This document shows, piece by piece, positions 8,675 to 18,130 of a stretch of DNA of 56,386 nt. Both the position numbers and the translations under genes were made by a program. The notes beneath the pieces were generated by a model that ran no database searches, had not been told where the DNA came from, and was given only the letters and a program-made list of their open reading frames with translations. Position 1 is the stretch's first letter. Every line of letters starts with the position of its first letter. The stretch is from NCBI GenBank assembly GCA_020883125.1, contig JAHREW010000042.1:1-56386 (forward strand). The letters are read 5' to 3'. This DNA comes from Microcoleus sp. CAWBG506. GTDB lineage: Bacteria; Cyanobacteriota; Cyanobacteriia; Cyanobacteriales; Microcoleaceae.

Positions 8675-11176
8675 ATGAAGTTTGTCTGCGTTTTATCTGC
8701 CCAACGGTTGCTTTCTGCTGGTATGACACTCCTGGCTGCGATCGAGTGTAGCGCGTGGCTAGCTCCCCATAGAGCACGGGCGATCGCTCTTGGAAGACCT
8801 TCTGCTGCTGCATCACCACAACTCCTGGCTAGAAATGAGGTTAACTGCCGTAGCGATGGATACTCGCCCCAAAGTCGTTGTCCCGTCGGCGGTTTGTTCG
8901 TCCCAAGTCAAAATCCGGGCACAGAAAAAATCTTTGGACTCAAACAAACTCAAGTTAAAGCTAAAATTGCCGGCAATATCTCCCGCGTCGAAGTTGTTCA
9001 GAAGTTTGAAAATTCTTTCACCGAACCTTTGGAAGCTGTTTATGTGTTTCCTTTACCTGACGAAGCGGCGGTGGATGATATGGAAATTAAAATCGGCTCA
9101 CGAACTATCAAATCTGATATCAAACGACGAGACGAAGCTTTGGAAATTTACGAAAAAGCTCGAAACCAAGGCAGAACTGCGGGTTTGTTGGAACAAGAAC
9201 GGGACAATATTTTTACTCAGTCTCTGGCAAATATCAAACCCGGAGAGCAAATAGAAGTTACCATTCGCTACACCGAAAGTCTCAAGTTTGAGGGAGGCGA
9301 TTATGAATTTGTGTTTCCCATGGTGGTGGGGCCTCGCTATATTCCCAGAAATATGACCCCCCCCAACCCCAGCCAGGGGGCAGTTAATACCGATGCCGAT
9401 CGCATTAACCCGCCTGTACTACTTCCAGAAACGCGATCGGGTCACGATATCGCTGTAAATGTAGAAATAGATAGCGGAATTCCGATTAGCCATGTCCGCT
9501 CTACTTCTCATCAAATTACCACGGCTCGCAGCGGCAACATTGTGCAAGTCCAATTAGCCAATTCTGATACAATCCCCAATAAAGATTTAATTTTGCGCTA
9601 TCGAGTAGCTGGAGAAAATACCCAGGCAGCAGTCCTGACTCAAGCTGACAAGCGAGGCGGTCATTTTGTGGCTTATCTGATTCCGGCATTAAATTACAAA
9701 ACTAATCAAATTGTACCCAAAGATGTCGTGTTTCTGATGGATACTTCCGGTTCTCAACAGGGAGAACCGCTAGCAAAATCCCAGGAATTGATGCGCCGTT
9801 TTATTCAAGGTTTAAATCCCCAGGATACTTTTACTATTATTGATTTTGCCAATACTGCTAAAGCACTTTCACCCACTCCTTTAGCCAATACTCAGCTCAA
9901 TCGACAAAAAGCTATTGATTATATTGCCAAATTGCAAGCTAACGGCGGTACGGAATTGCTCAATGGCATCCGAACAGTGATGAATTTTCCGGCTCCAGAA
10001 ACCGGAAGGTTGCGGAGTATTGTACTAATTACTGATGGTTATATTGGCAATGAAAAAGAAGCGATCGACCAGGTGCAGCGGAGTCTCAAACCGGGAAATC
10101 GACTCTATAGTTTTGGTGTGGGCGGTTCTGTCAATCGGTTTTTGCTTAACCGTTTGGCCCAAGTGGGAAGAGGCACATCTCAAGTAGTTCGTCAAGATGA
10201 ACCGACGGAGGCCTCCGCAGAAAAGTTTTTTCGCCAAATTAACAGTCCGGTATTGACGAATATTCAAATTAGTTGGGAAGGAATGGGGGAAAAAGCGGAG
10301 ATTTATCCCTCGGTGGTGCCAGATTTGTTTGCTAGTGCGCCCCTAGTTTTGTTTGGCCGGCAGAACGATCGCAGCAGTGGCCAAATTCGTATCCGCGGCA
10401 CTGAAGCTGATGGCAAAGTTTACGAGCAGATGTTACCCGTGAATTTTGCTCCTTCTGTCAATGTTCGCCAACGGGAGTCAAATTCAGTTGTCACGACTAA
10501 TCGGGATTTTGGCAATCTGGCGATCGCTCAACTTTGGGGTCGATCGCGGATTCAGGATTTGATGAATCAAATGTTTGGTGGCGAGACTAAATCTCTGGTG
10601 GAATCAGTGACTAATACTGCTTTAACCTATGGCTTGCTGTCGGAATACACCGCGTTTGTGGCTGTGAGCTCAGAAGTGCGGGTGGAACCAGATGGATCGC
10701 GTCGGCGAGTACAAGTGCCTGTAGAACTGCCACAGGGGATGAGCTATGAAGGTATTTTTGAGTCGGACGAGGCGATCGGGCAAACTAGAGGCGGTGGTTC
10801 CCGTGTCCACCCAACTCGCCCGGAAGCACCATCGGCACCACTTCAGGAAGTGGCGAAACCCACTTACCGGGAGTTGAAACCCCAGCAGCCAAGCACTTCT
10901 CCTTTGCAAATAGCTAGTGTCGAAGGGTTGGATGTGTCGGCTATTGCTGCTTTGACTCAATACCTGCAATCTGTGATGTTACCGACTGGGGTTACTGGGG
11001 AGACGATTTGGGAATTGTGGGTACAAGATGGCCGAGTGGTGCGAGTGGCGATCGACTATGGAGCCTCGACGCTACAAGCCACTGAGCCAATTAAGCATCT
11101 CCAGGAAGCTTTAACTTCCTGGAAACCACCCGCAGGAGTAGGCGGCAAAGTGCGCCTGAAGTTAAAAATTAACTAA
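8675..11176 (+). CDS. Secreted VIT and von Willebrand A domain protein with TonB-like C-terminus
   Basis: The chosen start is the ATG at 8675 (833 aa), because the longer frame from 8600 begins inside the right end of the IS element. The protein then opens with a signal peptide (M-K-F-V..., hydrophobic core, A-R-A before I-A-L-G). A VIT domain follows (V-V-Q-K-F-E-N-S-F...F-P-L-P-D...Y-E-K-A-R), then a vWA domain with the MIDAS motif D-T-S-G-S and I-T-D-G-Y. A Pro-rich linker leads to a final about 70-residue TonB-C-like domain. Such proteins resemble inter-alpha-trypsin-inhibitor heavy chains and are probably periplasmic or surface-exposed with metal-dependent binding. The original promoter may have been displaced by the IS. 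Confidence 0.85.
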   Translation: MKFVCVLSAQRLLSAGMTLLAAIECSAWLAPHRARAIALGRPSAAASPQLLARNEVNCRSDGYSPQSRCPVGGLFVPSQNPGTEKIFGLKQTQVKAKIAGNISRVEVVQKFENSFTEPLEAVYVFPLPDEAAVDDMEIKIGSRTIKSDIKRRDEALEIYEKARNQGRTAGLLEQERDNIFTQSLANIKPGEQIEVTIRYTESLKFEGGDYEFVFPMVVGPRYIPRNMTPPNPSQGAVNTDADRINPPVLLPETRSGHDIAVNVEIDSGIPISHVRSTSHQITTARSGNIVQVQLANSDTIPNKDLILRYRVAGENTQAAVLTQADKRGGHFVAYLIPALNYKTNQIVPKDVVFLMDTSGSQQGEPLAKSQELMRRFIQGLNPQDTFTIIDFANTAKALSPTPLANTQLNRQKAIDYIAKLQANGGTELLNGIRTVMNFPAPETGRLRSIVLITDGYIGNEKEAIDQVQRSLKPGNRLYSFGVGGSVNRFLLNRLAQVGRGTSQVVRQDEPTEASAEKFFRQINSPVLTNIQISWEGMGEKAEIYPSVVPDLFASAPLVLFGRQNDRSSGQIRIRGTEADGKVYEQMLPVNFAPSVNVRQRESNSVVTTNRDFGNLAIAQLWGRSRIQDLMNQMFGGETKSLVESVTNTALTYGLLSEYTAFVAVSSEVRVEPDGSRRRVQVPVELPQGMSYEGIFESDEAIGQTRGGGSRVHPTRPEAPSAPLQEVAKPTYRELKPQQPSTSPLQIASVEGLDVSAIAALTQYLQSVMLPTGVTGETIWELWVQDGRVVRVAIDYGASTLQATEPIKHLQEALTSWKPPAGVGGKVRLKLKIN

Positions 11177-11210
11177 TGCCACAGGTTAAGTAATAAGTTG
11201 ATATGTCAAC

Positions 11211-11224
11211 AAAAGTTAACTTTT
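11211..11224. promoter_or_regulatory. 14-bp perfect palindrome AAAAGTTAACTTTT
   Basis: It lies in the 264-bp gap between the vWA gene and the pentapeptide gene, with GTTGATATGTCAAC just before and AAGTCAAC just after. It could be an operator or part of a termination structure; no regulator can be assigned. Confidence 0.3.
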
Positions 11225-11440
11225 AAGTCAACAGTGGGGAAATCGGCATTGCTAGCGATCGCAGGATATAAAATCTTTATTAAGAGATTACCTTTCCACA
11301 GAAACTACTGGTACTAGAAGTTAGACCGTTGGATCTAGAATCCTGAAACAGTCTGACTTTTGCACAGTGGAATTTCTCAAACAACCTTAACAGCAAAGAT
11401 TTCTCGATCGAAAACCCCCGAATCAGAGGTATTAGGCCCT

Positions 11441-12337
11441 ATGGAAGTTAGCGAACTGCTCAACAACTACGAAAAAGGACAAAGAAACTTTGCTGGGGCG
11501 AACCTCAGCGGAGCGAACCTCAGCGGAGCCATCTTAATCGGAGTCAACCTTTCGCAAGCCAATCTTTCCGGGGCCAACCTCAGCAGAGCATTTCTCACCA
11601 AAGCAACACTCAATGGCGCTTTGCTGCACAGAGCAAATCTGAGTTTTGCCAAAATGGGAGACTGCAAACTGACAGATGCAAATTTGACCAAGGCTAATTT
11701 GAGCGGAGCTTTTCTGGTAAAAGCAAAATTGCCGAGAGCGAAGTTAAGCGGCGCAACTTTAACCGGCGCAAACCTGCGGGGTGCTGTGCTGTGGAATGCC
11801 AATTTGTGCAGCGCCGACTTGCAACTAATTAACTTGTTGGGCGCAAACCTGACAGGAGCTAATTTTAAGTGGGCAAACCTATACGGTGCAAGGCTCAACA
11901 GTGCCAAGCTGTTTGGAGCTTTATTAACAGGAGTCAGTCTGCGGAGAGCTCAGTTAAATGGGGTGAATCTCGGCGGTGCCGATTTGAGCGGTGTCAATGT
12001 CAGTGAAGCTAAACTGACGGGAGCTAATTTGGAAGGCTCAAATTTAGCAGGGGCGAATTTTAGCGCCGCTCAGTTGCGGGGCGTGAAGTTGGTGGGAGCA
12101 AACTTAACAGGGGCTAAGTTGAGGGGAAGTTGTTTGAGAGGGGCTAATCTGAATTGGGCGAAGTTGTGTCAAGCAGATTTGATGGCCGCAGATTTGAGCG
12201 AGGCGACGTTAATTGGAGCTAATTTAGATAATGCCTTGTTAACGGGGGCGATTTTGCCGGAATCTACTAGGCGCTATTTTTCCTTGGCTGGGGCTGGCCA
12301 AGTTAACTCTTGGGAAGTTCAAGAAATTGATAGTTGA
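11441..12337 (+). CDS. Pentapeptide-repeat protein
   Basis: A protein of about 298 aa from the ATG at 11441; a longer frame starts from a TTG at 11360 but adds an unlike N-terminal segment. After a short helix (M-E-V-S-E-L-L-N-N-Y), nearly the whole protein is A(N/D)LxG-type pentapeptides (ANLSG, ANLTG, AKLTG), about 50 in a row, which fold as a right-handed quadrilateral beta-helix. No catalytic or membrane segment is present. Cyanobacteria hold many such proteins of unknown role. Cysteines are few (GDCKL, NLCSA, GSCLR, KLCQA) and spread along the coils. A hairpin terminator follows the stop. Confidence 0.92.
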   Translation: MEVSELLNNYEKGQRNFAGANLSGANLSGAILIGVNLSQANLSGANLSRAFLTKATLNGALLHRANLSFAKMGDCKLTDANLTKANLSGAFLVKAKLPRAKLSGATLTGANLRGAVLWNANLCSADLQLINLLGANLTGANFKWANLYGARLNSAKLFGALLTGVSLRRAQLNGVNLGGADLSGVNVSEAKLTGANLEGSNLAGANFSAAQLRGVKLVGANLTGAKLRGSCLRGANLNWAKLCQADLMAADLSEATLIGANLDNALLTGAILPESTRRYFSLAGAGQVNSWEVQEIDS

Positions 12338-12366
12338 TGATGGTTAATCTTGAGGTTAGTATTCAA

Positions 12367-12412
12367 AAATTTAGTCCTCCTCAATTTGATAATTGAGAAG
12401 GACTAAATTTTT
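12367..12412. terminator. Bidirectional hairpin terminator
   Basis: AAATTTAGTCCT-C-CTCAATTT pairs with AATTGAG-A-AGGACTAAATTT, followed by T-runs on both strands. It lies between the convergent pentapeptide and DUF2231 genes, so it probably ends both transcripts. Confidence 0.85.
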
Positions 12413-12420
12413 CACAAAAC

Positions 12421-12960
12421 CTACTGATTGCGGCTGGTAGGGCCGATGACACCGACTTTGTGACGAAAACTGAGTTCGCCACCAAACCAGCCTGTAGCGC
12501 CCAGTAAGGCTGCAACGACAATGGAAATTGCTAAACCTGTTGGTACAATCGCTGTTTCTGGGTTTCCTTGTCGCAAAACCAGGTTAATCAAGGAAAGTAC
12601 CAAAACCGTCACGTTGCCGCCCATGTGCAACCAGCCAGCACTACGCTCGCGCACTCTTTTTATTTTAAAAAAGTCTAAAAAACCGGTGATCCCAGCCAAA
12701 ATACCCGCACCGAAACCGGCACCGATAAGCCAAACTGAGGCTCTAGCCCAAAATGGATCGCTTGTCAGCCAGTAGCCGATGTCAGTACCGGCAGATCCTA
12801 CCAGAAAGGCTACGGGAAATACAATCAGCACTGGGTGAAGCGGATGGCCGGAGACTGCAACTGCACTCACTATGCCACCATCGAGATATTCTCGATCGTC
12901 ACTTTCGAGAATTGGCGGAATATTCGGGAAAGGAACACTATTTCTCTGATTTGTTTCCAT
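12421..12960 (-). CDS. DUF2231 family membrane protein
   Basis: A 179-aa integral membrane protein with the family signature G-H-P-L-H-P-V-L-I-V-F-P near residue 38. Four hydrophobic segments lie at about 45-62, 76-96, 108-126 and 136-158. A second conserved histidine stands in S-A-G-W-L-H-M-G-G-N. The histidines could bind haem or metal, as suggested for relatives, but that is inference. It converges on the pentapeptide gene across the hairpin terminator and lies 51 bp downstream of a small acidic protein gene on the same strand, so the two may be co-transcribed. Confidence 0.85.
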   Translation of the reverse strand: METNQRNSVPFPNIPPILESDDREYLDGGIVSAVAVSGHPLHPVLIVFPVAFLVGSAGTDIGYWLTSDPFWARASVWLIGAGFGAGILAGITGFLDFFKIKRVRERSAGWLHMGGNVTVLVLSLINLVLRQGNPETAIVPTGLAISIVVAALLGATGWFGGELSFRHKVGVIGPTSRNQ

Positions 12961-13011
12961 GATTTCTACAGATAACTTTGGTTAAAAAACTCGTCTTTAA
13001 TTTGATTGAAT

Positions 13012-13296
13012 TTAATCCCAAATTCGCTCACCATTTTCGTCAACGCGGGCCTGCCGAATTACGTCGGAAATTTCCTCGGCGTCTTTGACGTGGTGCAGGG
13101 CTTTCTTTTCCCCATCCGGTTCTTCGACGATGACATAAGTGGGAACTGTAACTATATCTCCAGTGATGTCTGGAACGTGGTCTACTGCGAGTTGCTGGGC
13201 TTTTTCTTCGATGGTTTGTGGTTCGTCGGAAATGCGATCTCCCGGATTTGCACTGCGGAAAATATCTTTAGTTTCCTTGGGTTTGTCGATGCTCAT
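13012..13296 (-). CDS. Small acidic hypothetical protein
   Basis: A 94-aa highly charged soluble protein. The first 40 residues are Lys/Glu/Pro-rich and probably disordered. The rest (V-P-T-Y-V-I-V-E-E-P... and A-E-E-I-S-D-V-I-R-Q-A) looks like a small alpha/beta unit ending in E-R-I-W-D. Family unknown. It lies 51 bp upstream of the DUF2231 gene in the same direction and probably shares its transcript. Confidence 0.7.
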   Translation of the reverse strand: MSIDKPKETKDIFRSANPGDRISDEPQTIEEKAQQLAVDHVPDITGDIVTVPTYVIVEEPDGEKKALHHVKDAEEISDVIRQARVDENGERIWD

Positions 13297-13597
13297 AGAT
13301 CCTCTCTGGTATTTCTTAATTGGATGTTGGTAACAGTAATTGATACTATTGAACGAAAAATATCCCTGATGCTACATCTCTCAAGGGGTGGAAGTTTCAT
13401 TTATCTCGATCGCAGCTAGTCTCTGTCTATAGGTAGAGCCTTGATTCTAGATTGAAGGCAGAAAGCTACATTAAATAAAATATTTTATTTAATTGTTAAT
13501 TTTTTGTGCATCAACAACAGGTCAAATAACATTAATAACAAGATTTTTTTATTGCTAAAACAGGCCGGGGGCTGGCCTATTGTTCTTTAGTCAACAC
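13297..13597. other. AT-rich gap with a minus-strand terminator
   Basis: No gene is seen. At 13562-13578 AGGCC...GGCCT forms a hairpin. Read on the minus strand it is followed by a T-rich run (13550-13561), a good intrinsic terminator for the REC-kinase gene ending at 13598. The rest is AT-rich and may contain the promoter of the small acidic protein gene. Confidence 0.6.
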
Positions 13598-14707
13598 TCA
13601 ACTACATAAAGGCAGTGCCACAGTAAATGTAGTACCTTTACCGATCGCACTTTCCACACTTATGGTACCGCCGTGGAGGTCAACAATGTGTTTGACAATA
13701 CAAAGTCCCAACCCCGAACCTTTAATATTGCTGACATTACCACCCCGTTCAAACTTCTGAAATAATTTACCTATATCTTCCGCTGTCATACCAATTCCTT
13801 CATCGCGAATGCAAAAAATGACTTGCTGAGATTGGCTGCTTAATTCTAGAGACACCTCACCGCCATTGGGAGAATATTTAATCGCGTTTGACAGCAAATT
13901 TGTGAGTAGATGGTGCAGTAGTTTGGCATCGACATTAGCGTACAACAAATTTTGTTGATTCCGAAAGTTTATGACGTGTTTTTGAGTAGCGATCGGTTGC
14001 ATATCATCTAATATAAGATGGCACAAATCTACCAGATTAACCGACTTTAAGTTCAGCAAAATTTTTCCCGAATCTGCTTTGGCTATCATTAAAATATCTT
14101 CCAGCAATTCACTCATATTTACCGCAGCTTGTTTAATACGTTCTACAGTCTTATTTGCTGTTACTCTACGACTAGAGAAATCGCAATCTTCCAGTATTTC
14201 AGCGGATAGCTGTATGGTAGTTAATGGATTATTTAAATCATGATATACCATAGCCAAAAAACGCGATTCATTTTCTATTTTTGCACCAAATAATGCAATT
14301 TGTTGTTGCATTTTAACGGTTTCGTGATGTTTGCTCAATGCAATCTTGATGGTGGCGTGTATTTCTCTTTCTTTAAAAGGTTTGAGCAGGTAGCCGTAGG
14401 AACCTGTATTTTTTGCTCGCTCCAAAGTTTCTTCGTCTGCATAGGCAGTTGTATAGATAATTGGTATATCTAATTTTTGATTGATGATTGTTGCTGTTTC
14501 TATGCCGTCTATTTGGCCTTTAATGACTATATCCATCAAAATTAAATCTGGTTTCATCTCGCCAGCACGCTCGATGGCATCGGCTCCTGAACAAACAATT
14601 CCTGCTATTTTGTAACCCAAACTCTCCAATTTATTGGATAAATTATTAGCTATTAAAAGTTCGTCTTCTACAATCAAAATATTAATATTATTTTCTGATA
14701 ATTCCAT
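13598..14707 (-). CDS. Hybrid response regulator/histidine kinase (REC-HisKA-HATPase)
   Basis: A 369-aa cytosolic two-component protein. An N-terminal receiver domain (about 8-125) has acidic residues E14-D15, phospho-acceptor Asp59 in L-I-L-M-D-I and Lys109 in L-K-P-F. A HisKA helix pair follows with His156 in V-Y-H-D-L-N-N-P-L, then an HATPase domain with N box (L-L-S-N-A-I-K-Y), G1 (D-E-G-I-G-M) and G2 (G-S-G-L-G-L). It has no sensor or membrane segment, so the receiver probably takes its phosphate from another kinase. It lies at the 3' end of the signalling cluster, after a broken kinase fragment, and is followed by its own terminator. Confidence 0.93.
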   Translation of the reverse strand: MELSENNINILIVEDELLIANNLSNKLESLGYKIAGIVCSGADAIERAGEMKPDLILMDIVIKGQIDGIETATIINQKLDIPIIYTTAYADEETLERAKNTGSYGYLLKPFKEREIHATIKIALSKHHETVKMQQQIALFGAKIENESRFLAMVYHDLNNPLTTIQLSAEILEDCDFSSRRVTANKTVERIKQAAVNMSELLEDILMIAKADSGKILLNLKSVNLVDLCHLILDDMQPIATQKHVINFRNQQNLLYANVDAKLLHHLLTNLLSNAIKYSPNGGEVSLELSSQSQQVIFCIRDEGIGMTAEDIGKLFQKFERGGNVSNIKGSGLGLCIVKHIVDLHGGTISVESAIGKGTTFTVALPLCS

Positions 14708-14783
14708 GATTATTAAGCCTTTTAAAAAAAATAGTGAATTTTAAGTGAAAACTAGAGTCTATTTCTCCTGATAGTTCAATATT

Positions 14784-15128
14784 TCATTCTACCTTTTGGG
14801 TTAAAGTGCAGACAACTTGAAAGCCCATACTATTTTTTTGAAACAAATTAAAATTTGGGGGAAAACCTTTGCCGTCATCTTTGAGGATGAGGTGGATTTC
14901 CCGATCGCCTGTTTGATAGCATTGTACACTAACCGTAGCATTTGCGCGATCGGGAACAGCGTACTGCATGGTATTGGAGACTAATTCATTAGCAATTAAA
15001 CCGCAGGGAGTGGCATTTTCAATGTTTAGCCAAATCGGTTCCGCTAATAGCTGTAACTGAATAGGATGGTCGCTAATAAGTAGAAGGAAGAAGATCGATG
15101 TGAACAAGGAACAAGGAAGAAGGAACAA
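14784..15128 (-). pseudogene. Fragment of a HisKA_2-type histidine kinase (HATPase part)
   Basis: Only part of an ATPase domain remains. The stretch N-I-E-N-A-T-P-C-G-L-I-A-N-E-L-V-S-N and a D-D-G-K-G-F-P motif are typical of cyanobacterial HisKA_2/HWE kinases. The end after C-T-L-T-Q stops short of the final strands. The first 20 residues come from a GGAACAAGGAAGAA-type simple repeat and are not protein-like. So the kinase has lost its sensor, dimerisation domain and C-terminus. It may be the relic of a partner for the adjacent REC-kinase. Confidence 0.75.
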
Positions 15129-15136
15129 GGAAGAAG
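15086..15136. repeat. GGAACAAGGAAGAA-type simple repeat
   Basis: A purine-rich imperfect tandem repeat at the 5' end of the kinase fragment. It may mark the breakpoint at which the kinase gene was truncated. Confidence 0.7.
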
Positions 15137-15301
15137 ACTTATGCAGTCAGCTTTTCGGTCATCGGTATTTACGTTTAATTAAGTAAATTTAATTGCTGTA
15201 AAAATTAAATAATTTAGTTACCAAGTCTGCCATATATTCGCCAAAATTAAGTCGCAGGGTCGAAGGGCACGGCGCCAATTACCAACGACCAATGACTAAT
15301 T

Positions 15302-18082
15302 TTATTTTTCACCTATAAGCAAATAAGTTGTCATTTCCCCTTTCCCTTTAACATGAATAGTTTCCCGGCGATCGAATAAATATTTGTGTTGCAATAAATT
15401 ATAAGTAGCTTCGCTGACTTGAATTCGCCAAGGTAAACCGTGAGATTCCATGCGAGAAGCAATATTAACCGTGTCGCCCCACAAATCGTAAATAAATTTC
15501 TTGATGCCAATTACTCCCGCCACCACCGGGCCGCTGTGGATACCGATGCGGATGCTAAAATATTTGTTATTTTGAGCATTAAATCGGGCTATTTCTGTTT
15601 GCATATCCAGGGCCATTTGGGCGATCGCTTCGGCATGGTCTGCCCTAGGCTCAGGTAATCCTCCTACTACCATGTATGCGTCCCCAATAGTCTTAATTTT
15701 TTCTAACCCAATGCGTTCGCAAATCAGGTCAAAGCTGGAAAAAATTTGGTTGAGCAACTCCACCAGATCGATGGGATTCATCAGGGTAGACAAGTGTGTA
15801 AAACCCACAATATCGGCGAATAAAACGGTCACTTCAGGAAAGTATTCTGCAATAGTAGTTTCATTTCGTTTAAGTCTTTCTGCTATGGCTTTAGGCAAAA
15901 TATTTAAAAGGAGTTTTTCAGATTTTTCTTGTTCTTCCCGGAGAGCATCTTCTGCTTGCTTGCGTTCGGTGATGTCATGGTAACTCCAAACTCTGCCGAT
16001 GATTTCATCTCCCAGTCGCTGCGGTTCAGAATAGCGTTCAAAAAATCTGCCGTCTTGAAATTCCAACAAATCATAACTTTCCGCTTCTGGCTGATCGTAA
16101 AGTGATTCTATCCTTTCTTGAAATGCCTGGGGATCTTTAAGTTGGTTGAGGACAAAGGCAACAATTTGTGCATCGGATCGCAGTGCCATCACTTCTTCGG
16201 GAATGCCCCACATTTCTATAAATTCTCGGTTGAAACTGACTATTTTTCCAGTGCGATCGATCGCTAAAATCCCGTCAGCAGTGGAATCAAAAGTTGCTTG
16301 GAGTAGGGAGACAGATTGGGCTAAAGCATCTTCAGCTTGTTTGCGAGCAGTAATGTCTCGCAAAATCGCGCGAATTGCCACTAGCTGACCATCAGCAAAT
16401 TTACAGCTTATACTACCTTCCAACAAAATTTGTTGGTATTTTTGGGTCACAAAAATCGCTTCAACAGAATCTGGATAAAAAGTATTTTCATCTATTTCTT
16501 TGTCGCGAATCGCCCGATCGAATATGTGAAGAGAATCAGGGGAACTGTTGGGATGAATGATATCAAATACTGTCATTTTAGCAATTTCTGCTTCGCTGTA
16601 CCCAAGAGTTTCTCGCCAAGCCCGATTGACGTACAAAAAATGACCGTCAGCTCCAATACTTTGAATCAAGTCACTAGCATTTTCAAATAAGTCTCGCAGT
16701 TGTTCTTCACTTTCTCGCAAGGCTGCTTCTGCTTGTTTGCGCTTAATAAATTGACCAATTTGGCTGCCAATTGTTGCCATTGTCTGGAGCAATTCTTCGT
16801 CGTAGCACTGCACCTCGCAACTAAAAAAAGCGATGACACCCAAAATTGACCGGGTAGAATTTTCCTGTTCGTAGTCGCCCAAAATTGGGAAGCAAAAAGC
16901 TCCATGCAATCCGGCTCTACCCGCAATTTCTCGGCGATAAAACTTGTCACTTTCAGTTATATCTCTAATCAACTCAGGGGAACCGGTGGCCCAAACGCGC
17001 CCTGGTAATCCTTCCCCCATTGCAAAGGTCGTTTGTTCGGCAACTTCTACAAATTCGGGAATAGAGATTGAACGTTTTGTCCAATTTGCCACACACCGGA
17101 GCAAATTTGGATCGGAAATCGGAACTTTTCTCTTAGTTACTGACAGTAGCTTTTCACCTATTTCTGGCATCCAGAGTTCGGCGGTATCCCATCCCAAACT
17201 GTCGCAAATTACGGGAAGAATTGCGGCGATCCCCTTTTTGATTGTTTCCGATGCCGAGAGTATGCGCGTGGTGACATATTGGGCTACTTTTCGCTTGCTA
17301 GCCCGCTTTCTATCTGTAATATCTCTACCGATATACAGGAAATCTTTGAGGTCTGTCCCACCATCAGAAATACTCTTAATGTCACTGGGAATAGGGGTAC
17401 AGGAAAAAGCCAATGTGAGCTTTTCACCTGTTTTTGCTGTGCAAATTACTTCCGCCTTAGTTTGAACTAATTCACCTTGTCTACTGATATCCTGTAAAGA
17501 TTGACCGATGGGAGCGATCGCATTTATTTGTCGTCCTACTAATTCCGAGTCGCTGTAACCAAACAAATTTTGAGCAGCTTGATTAACTTTTTTAATTTTT
17601 CCACTGGCGGTAGTCACTAACAAAACTTCTGCCATGGAAGTAATAATTTTTTCCACATAATTGTTAGTAGCTGCTAAGGTACTCAATAAAATATTCATTT
17701 CATTAGTTGCCTGAACAAGAGTTTGTTCTAAGCCCATCCTGTCTGTTACATCTTCAAAAAATATAATTAATCTTTGATAATTTTCATCATTTCTTAATTC
17801 GACCATATACATATCAAAATACAGTCGCGAGTTATCATCTAAAACCCGCGTCATCGCTTTTAAATCAAAATTTGGCAAACGCCCTTCAAAGATATCAATT
17901 AAAATTTCTTCAGTTCCTACCAATTCTGGAAAGTGAATGCGAACATCATTTCCCGATACTATTTCGTCACAGTAGGCAAAACGCTGTACATTGGCAGATG
18001 TCTCTTGAATTAAAAAGTCTCTATCTAGTGCTAGGTACTCCAGGTGGTGAGGAACCAATAGTTTTTGTAACAGGGTTTTCAT
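15302..18082 (-). CDS. Multi-sensor class III adenylate cyclase (PAS-GAF-PAS-PAS-cyclase)
   Basis: A 926-aa cytosolic cyclase. In order: an N-terminal PAS-like domain shared with the upstream kinase (1-120), a PAS (about 145-260), a GAF (about 275-450), two more PAS domains (about 465-590 and 600-720), and the catalytic domain from about 750. Metal Asp757 lies in F-A-D-I-V-G. The adenine-selecting pair appears as Lys797 (K-I-K-T-I-G-D) and Asp866 (Y-D-L-W-G-D), and the transition-state residues as Asn873 and Arg877 (N-I-A-S-R). It should therefore make cAMP rather than cGMP. It follows the histidine kinase by 48 bp and probably belongs to the same operon. No membrane segments are seen. Confidence 0.92.
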   Translation of the reverse strand: MKTLLQKLLVPHHLEYLALDRDFLIQETSANVQRFAYCDEIVSGNDVRIHFPELVGTEEILIDIFEGRLPNFDLKAMTRVLDDNSRLYFDMYMVELRNDENYQRLIIFFEDVTDRMGLEQTLVQATNEMNILLSTLAATNNYVEKIITSMAEVLLVTTASGKIKKVNQAAQNLFGYSDSELVGRQINAIAPIGQSLQDISRQGELVQTKAEVICTAKTGEKLTLAFSCTPIPSDIKSISDGGTDLKDFLYIGRDITDRKRASKRKVAQYVTTRILSASETIKKGIAAILPVICDSLGWDTAELWMPEIGEKLLSVTKRKVPISDPNLLRCVANWTKRSISIPEFVEVAEQTTFAMGEGLPGRVWATGSPELIRDITESDKFYRREIAGRAGLHGAFCFPILGDYEQENSTRSILGVIAFFSCEVQCYDEELLQTMATIGSQIGQFIKRKQAEAALRESEEQLRDLFENASDLIQSIGADGHFLYVNRAWRETLGYSEAEIAKMTVFDIIHPNSSPDSLHIFDRAIRDKEIDENTFYPDSVEAIFVTQKYQQILLEGSISCKFADGQLVAIRAILRDITARKQAEDALAQSVSLLQATFDSTADGILAIDRTGKIVSFNREFIEMWGIPEEVMALRSDAQIVAFVLNQLKDPQAFQERIESLYDQPEAESYDLLEFQDGRFFERYSEPQRLGDEIIGRVWSYHDITERKQAEDALREEQEKSEKLLLNILPKAIAERLKRNETTIAEYFPEVTVLFADIVGFTHLSTLMNPIDLVELLNQIFSSFDLICERIGLEKIKTIGDAYMVVGGLPEPRADHAEAIAQMALDMQTEIARFNAQNNKYFSIRIGIHSGPVVAGVIGIKKFIYDLWGDTVNIASRMESHGLPWRIQVSEATYNLLQHKYLFDRRETIHVKGKGEMTTYLLIGEK

Positions 18083-18130
18083 TTGAGATTTTTAGTAGTA
18101 AATGCGCCCTTGATATCCAGAAATTCGAGA

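Noticed and set aside
11467..11907. 146-codon minus-strand frame over the pentapeptide gene
   Set aside because: Antisense of the regular A(N/D)LxG repeats; the periodic composition is a by-product.
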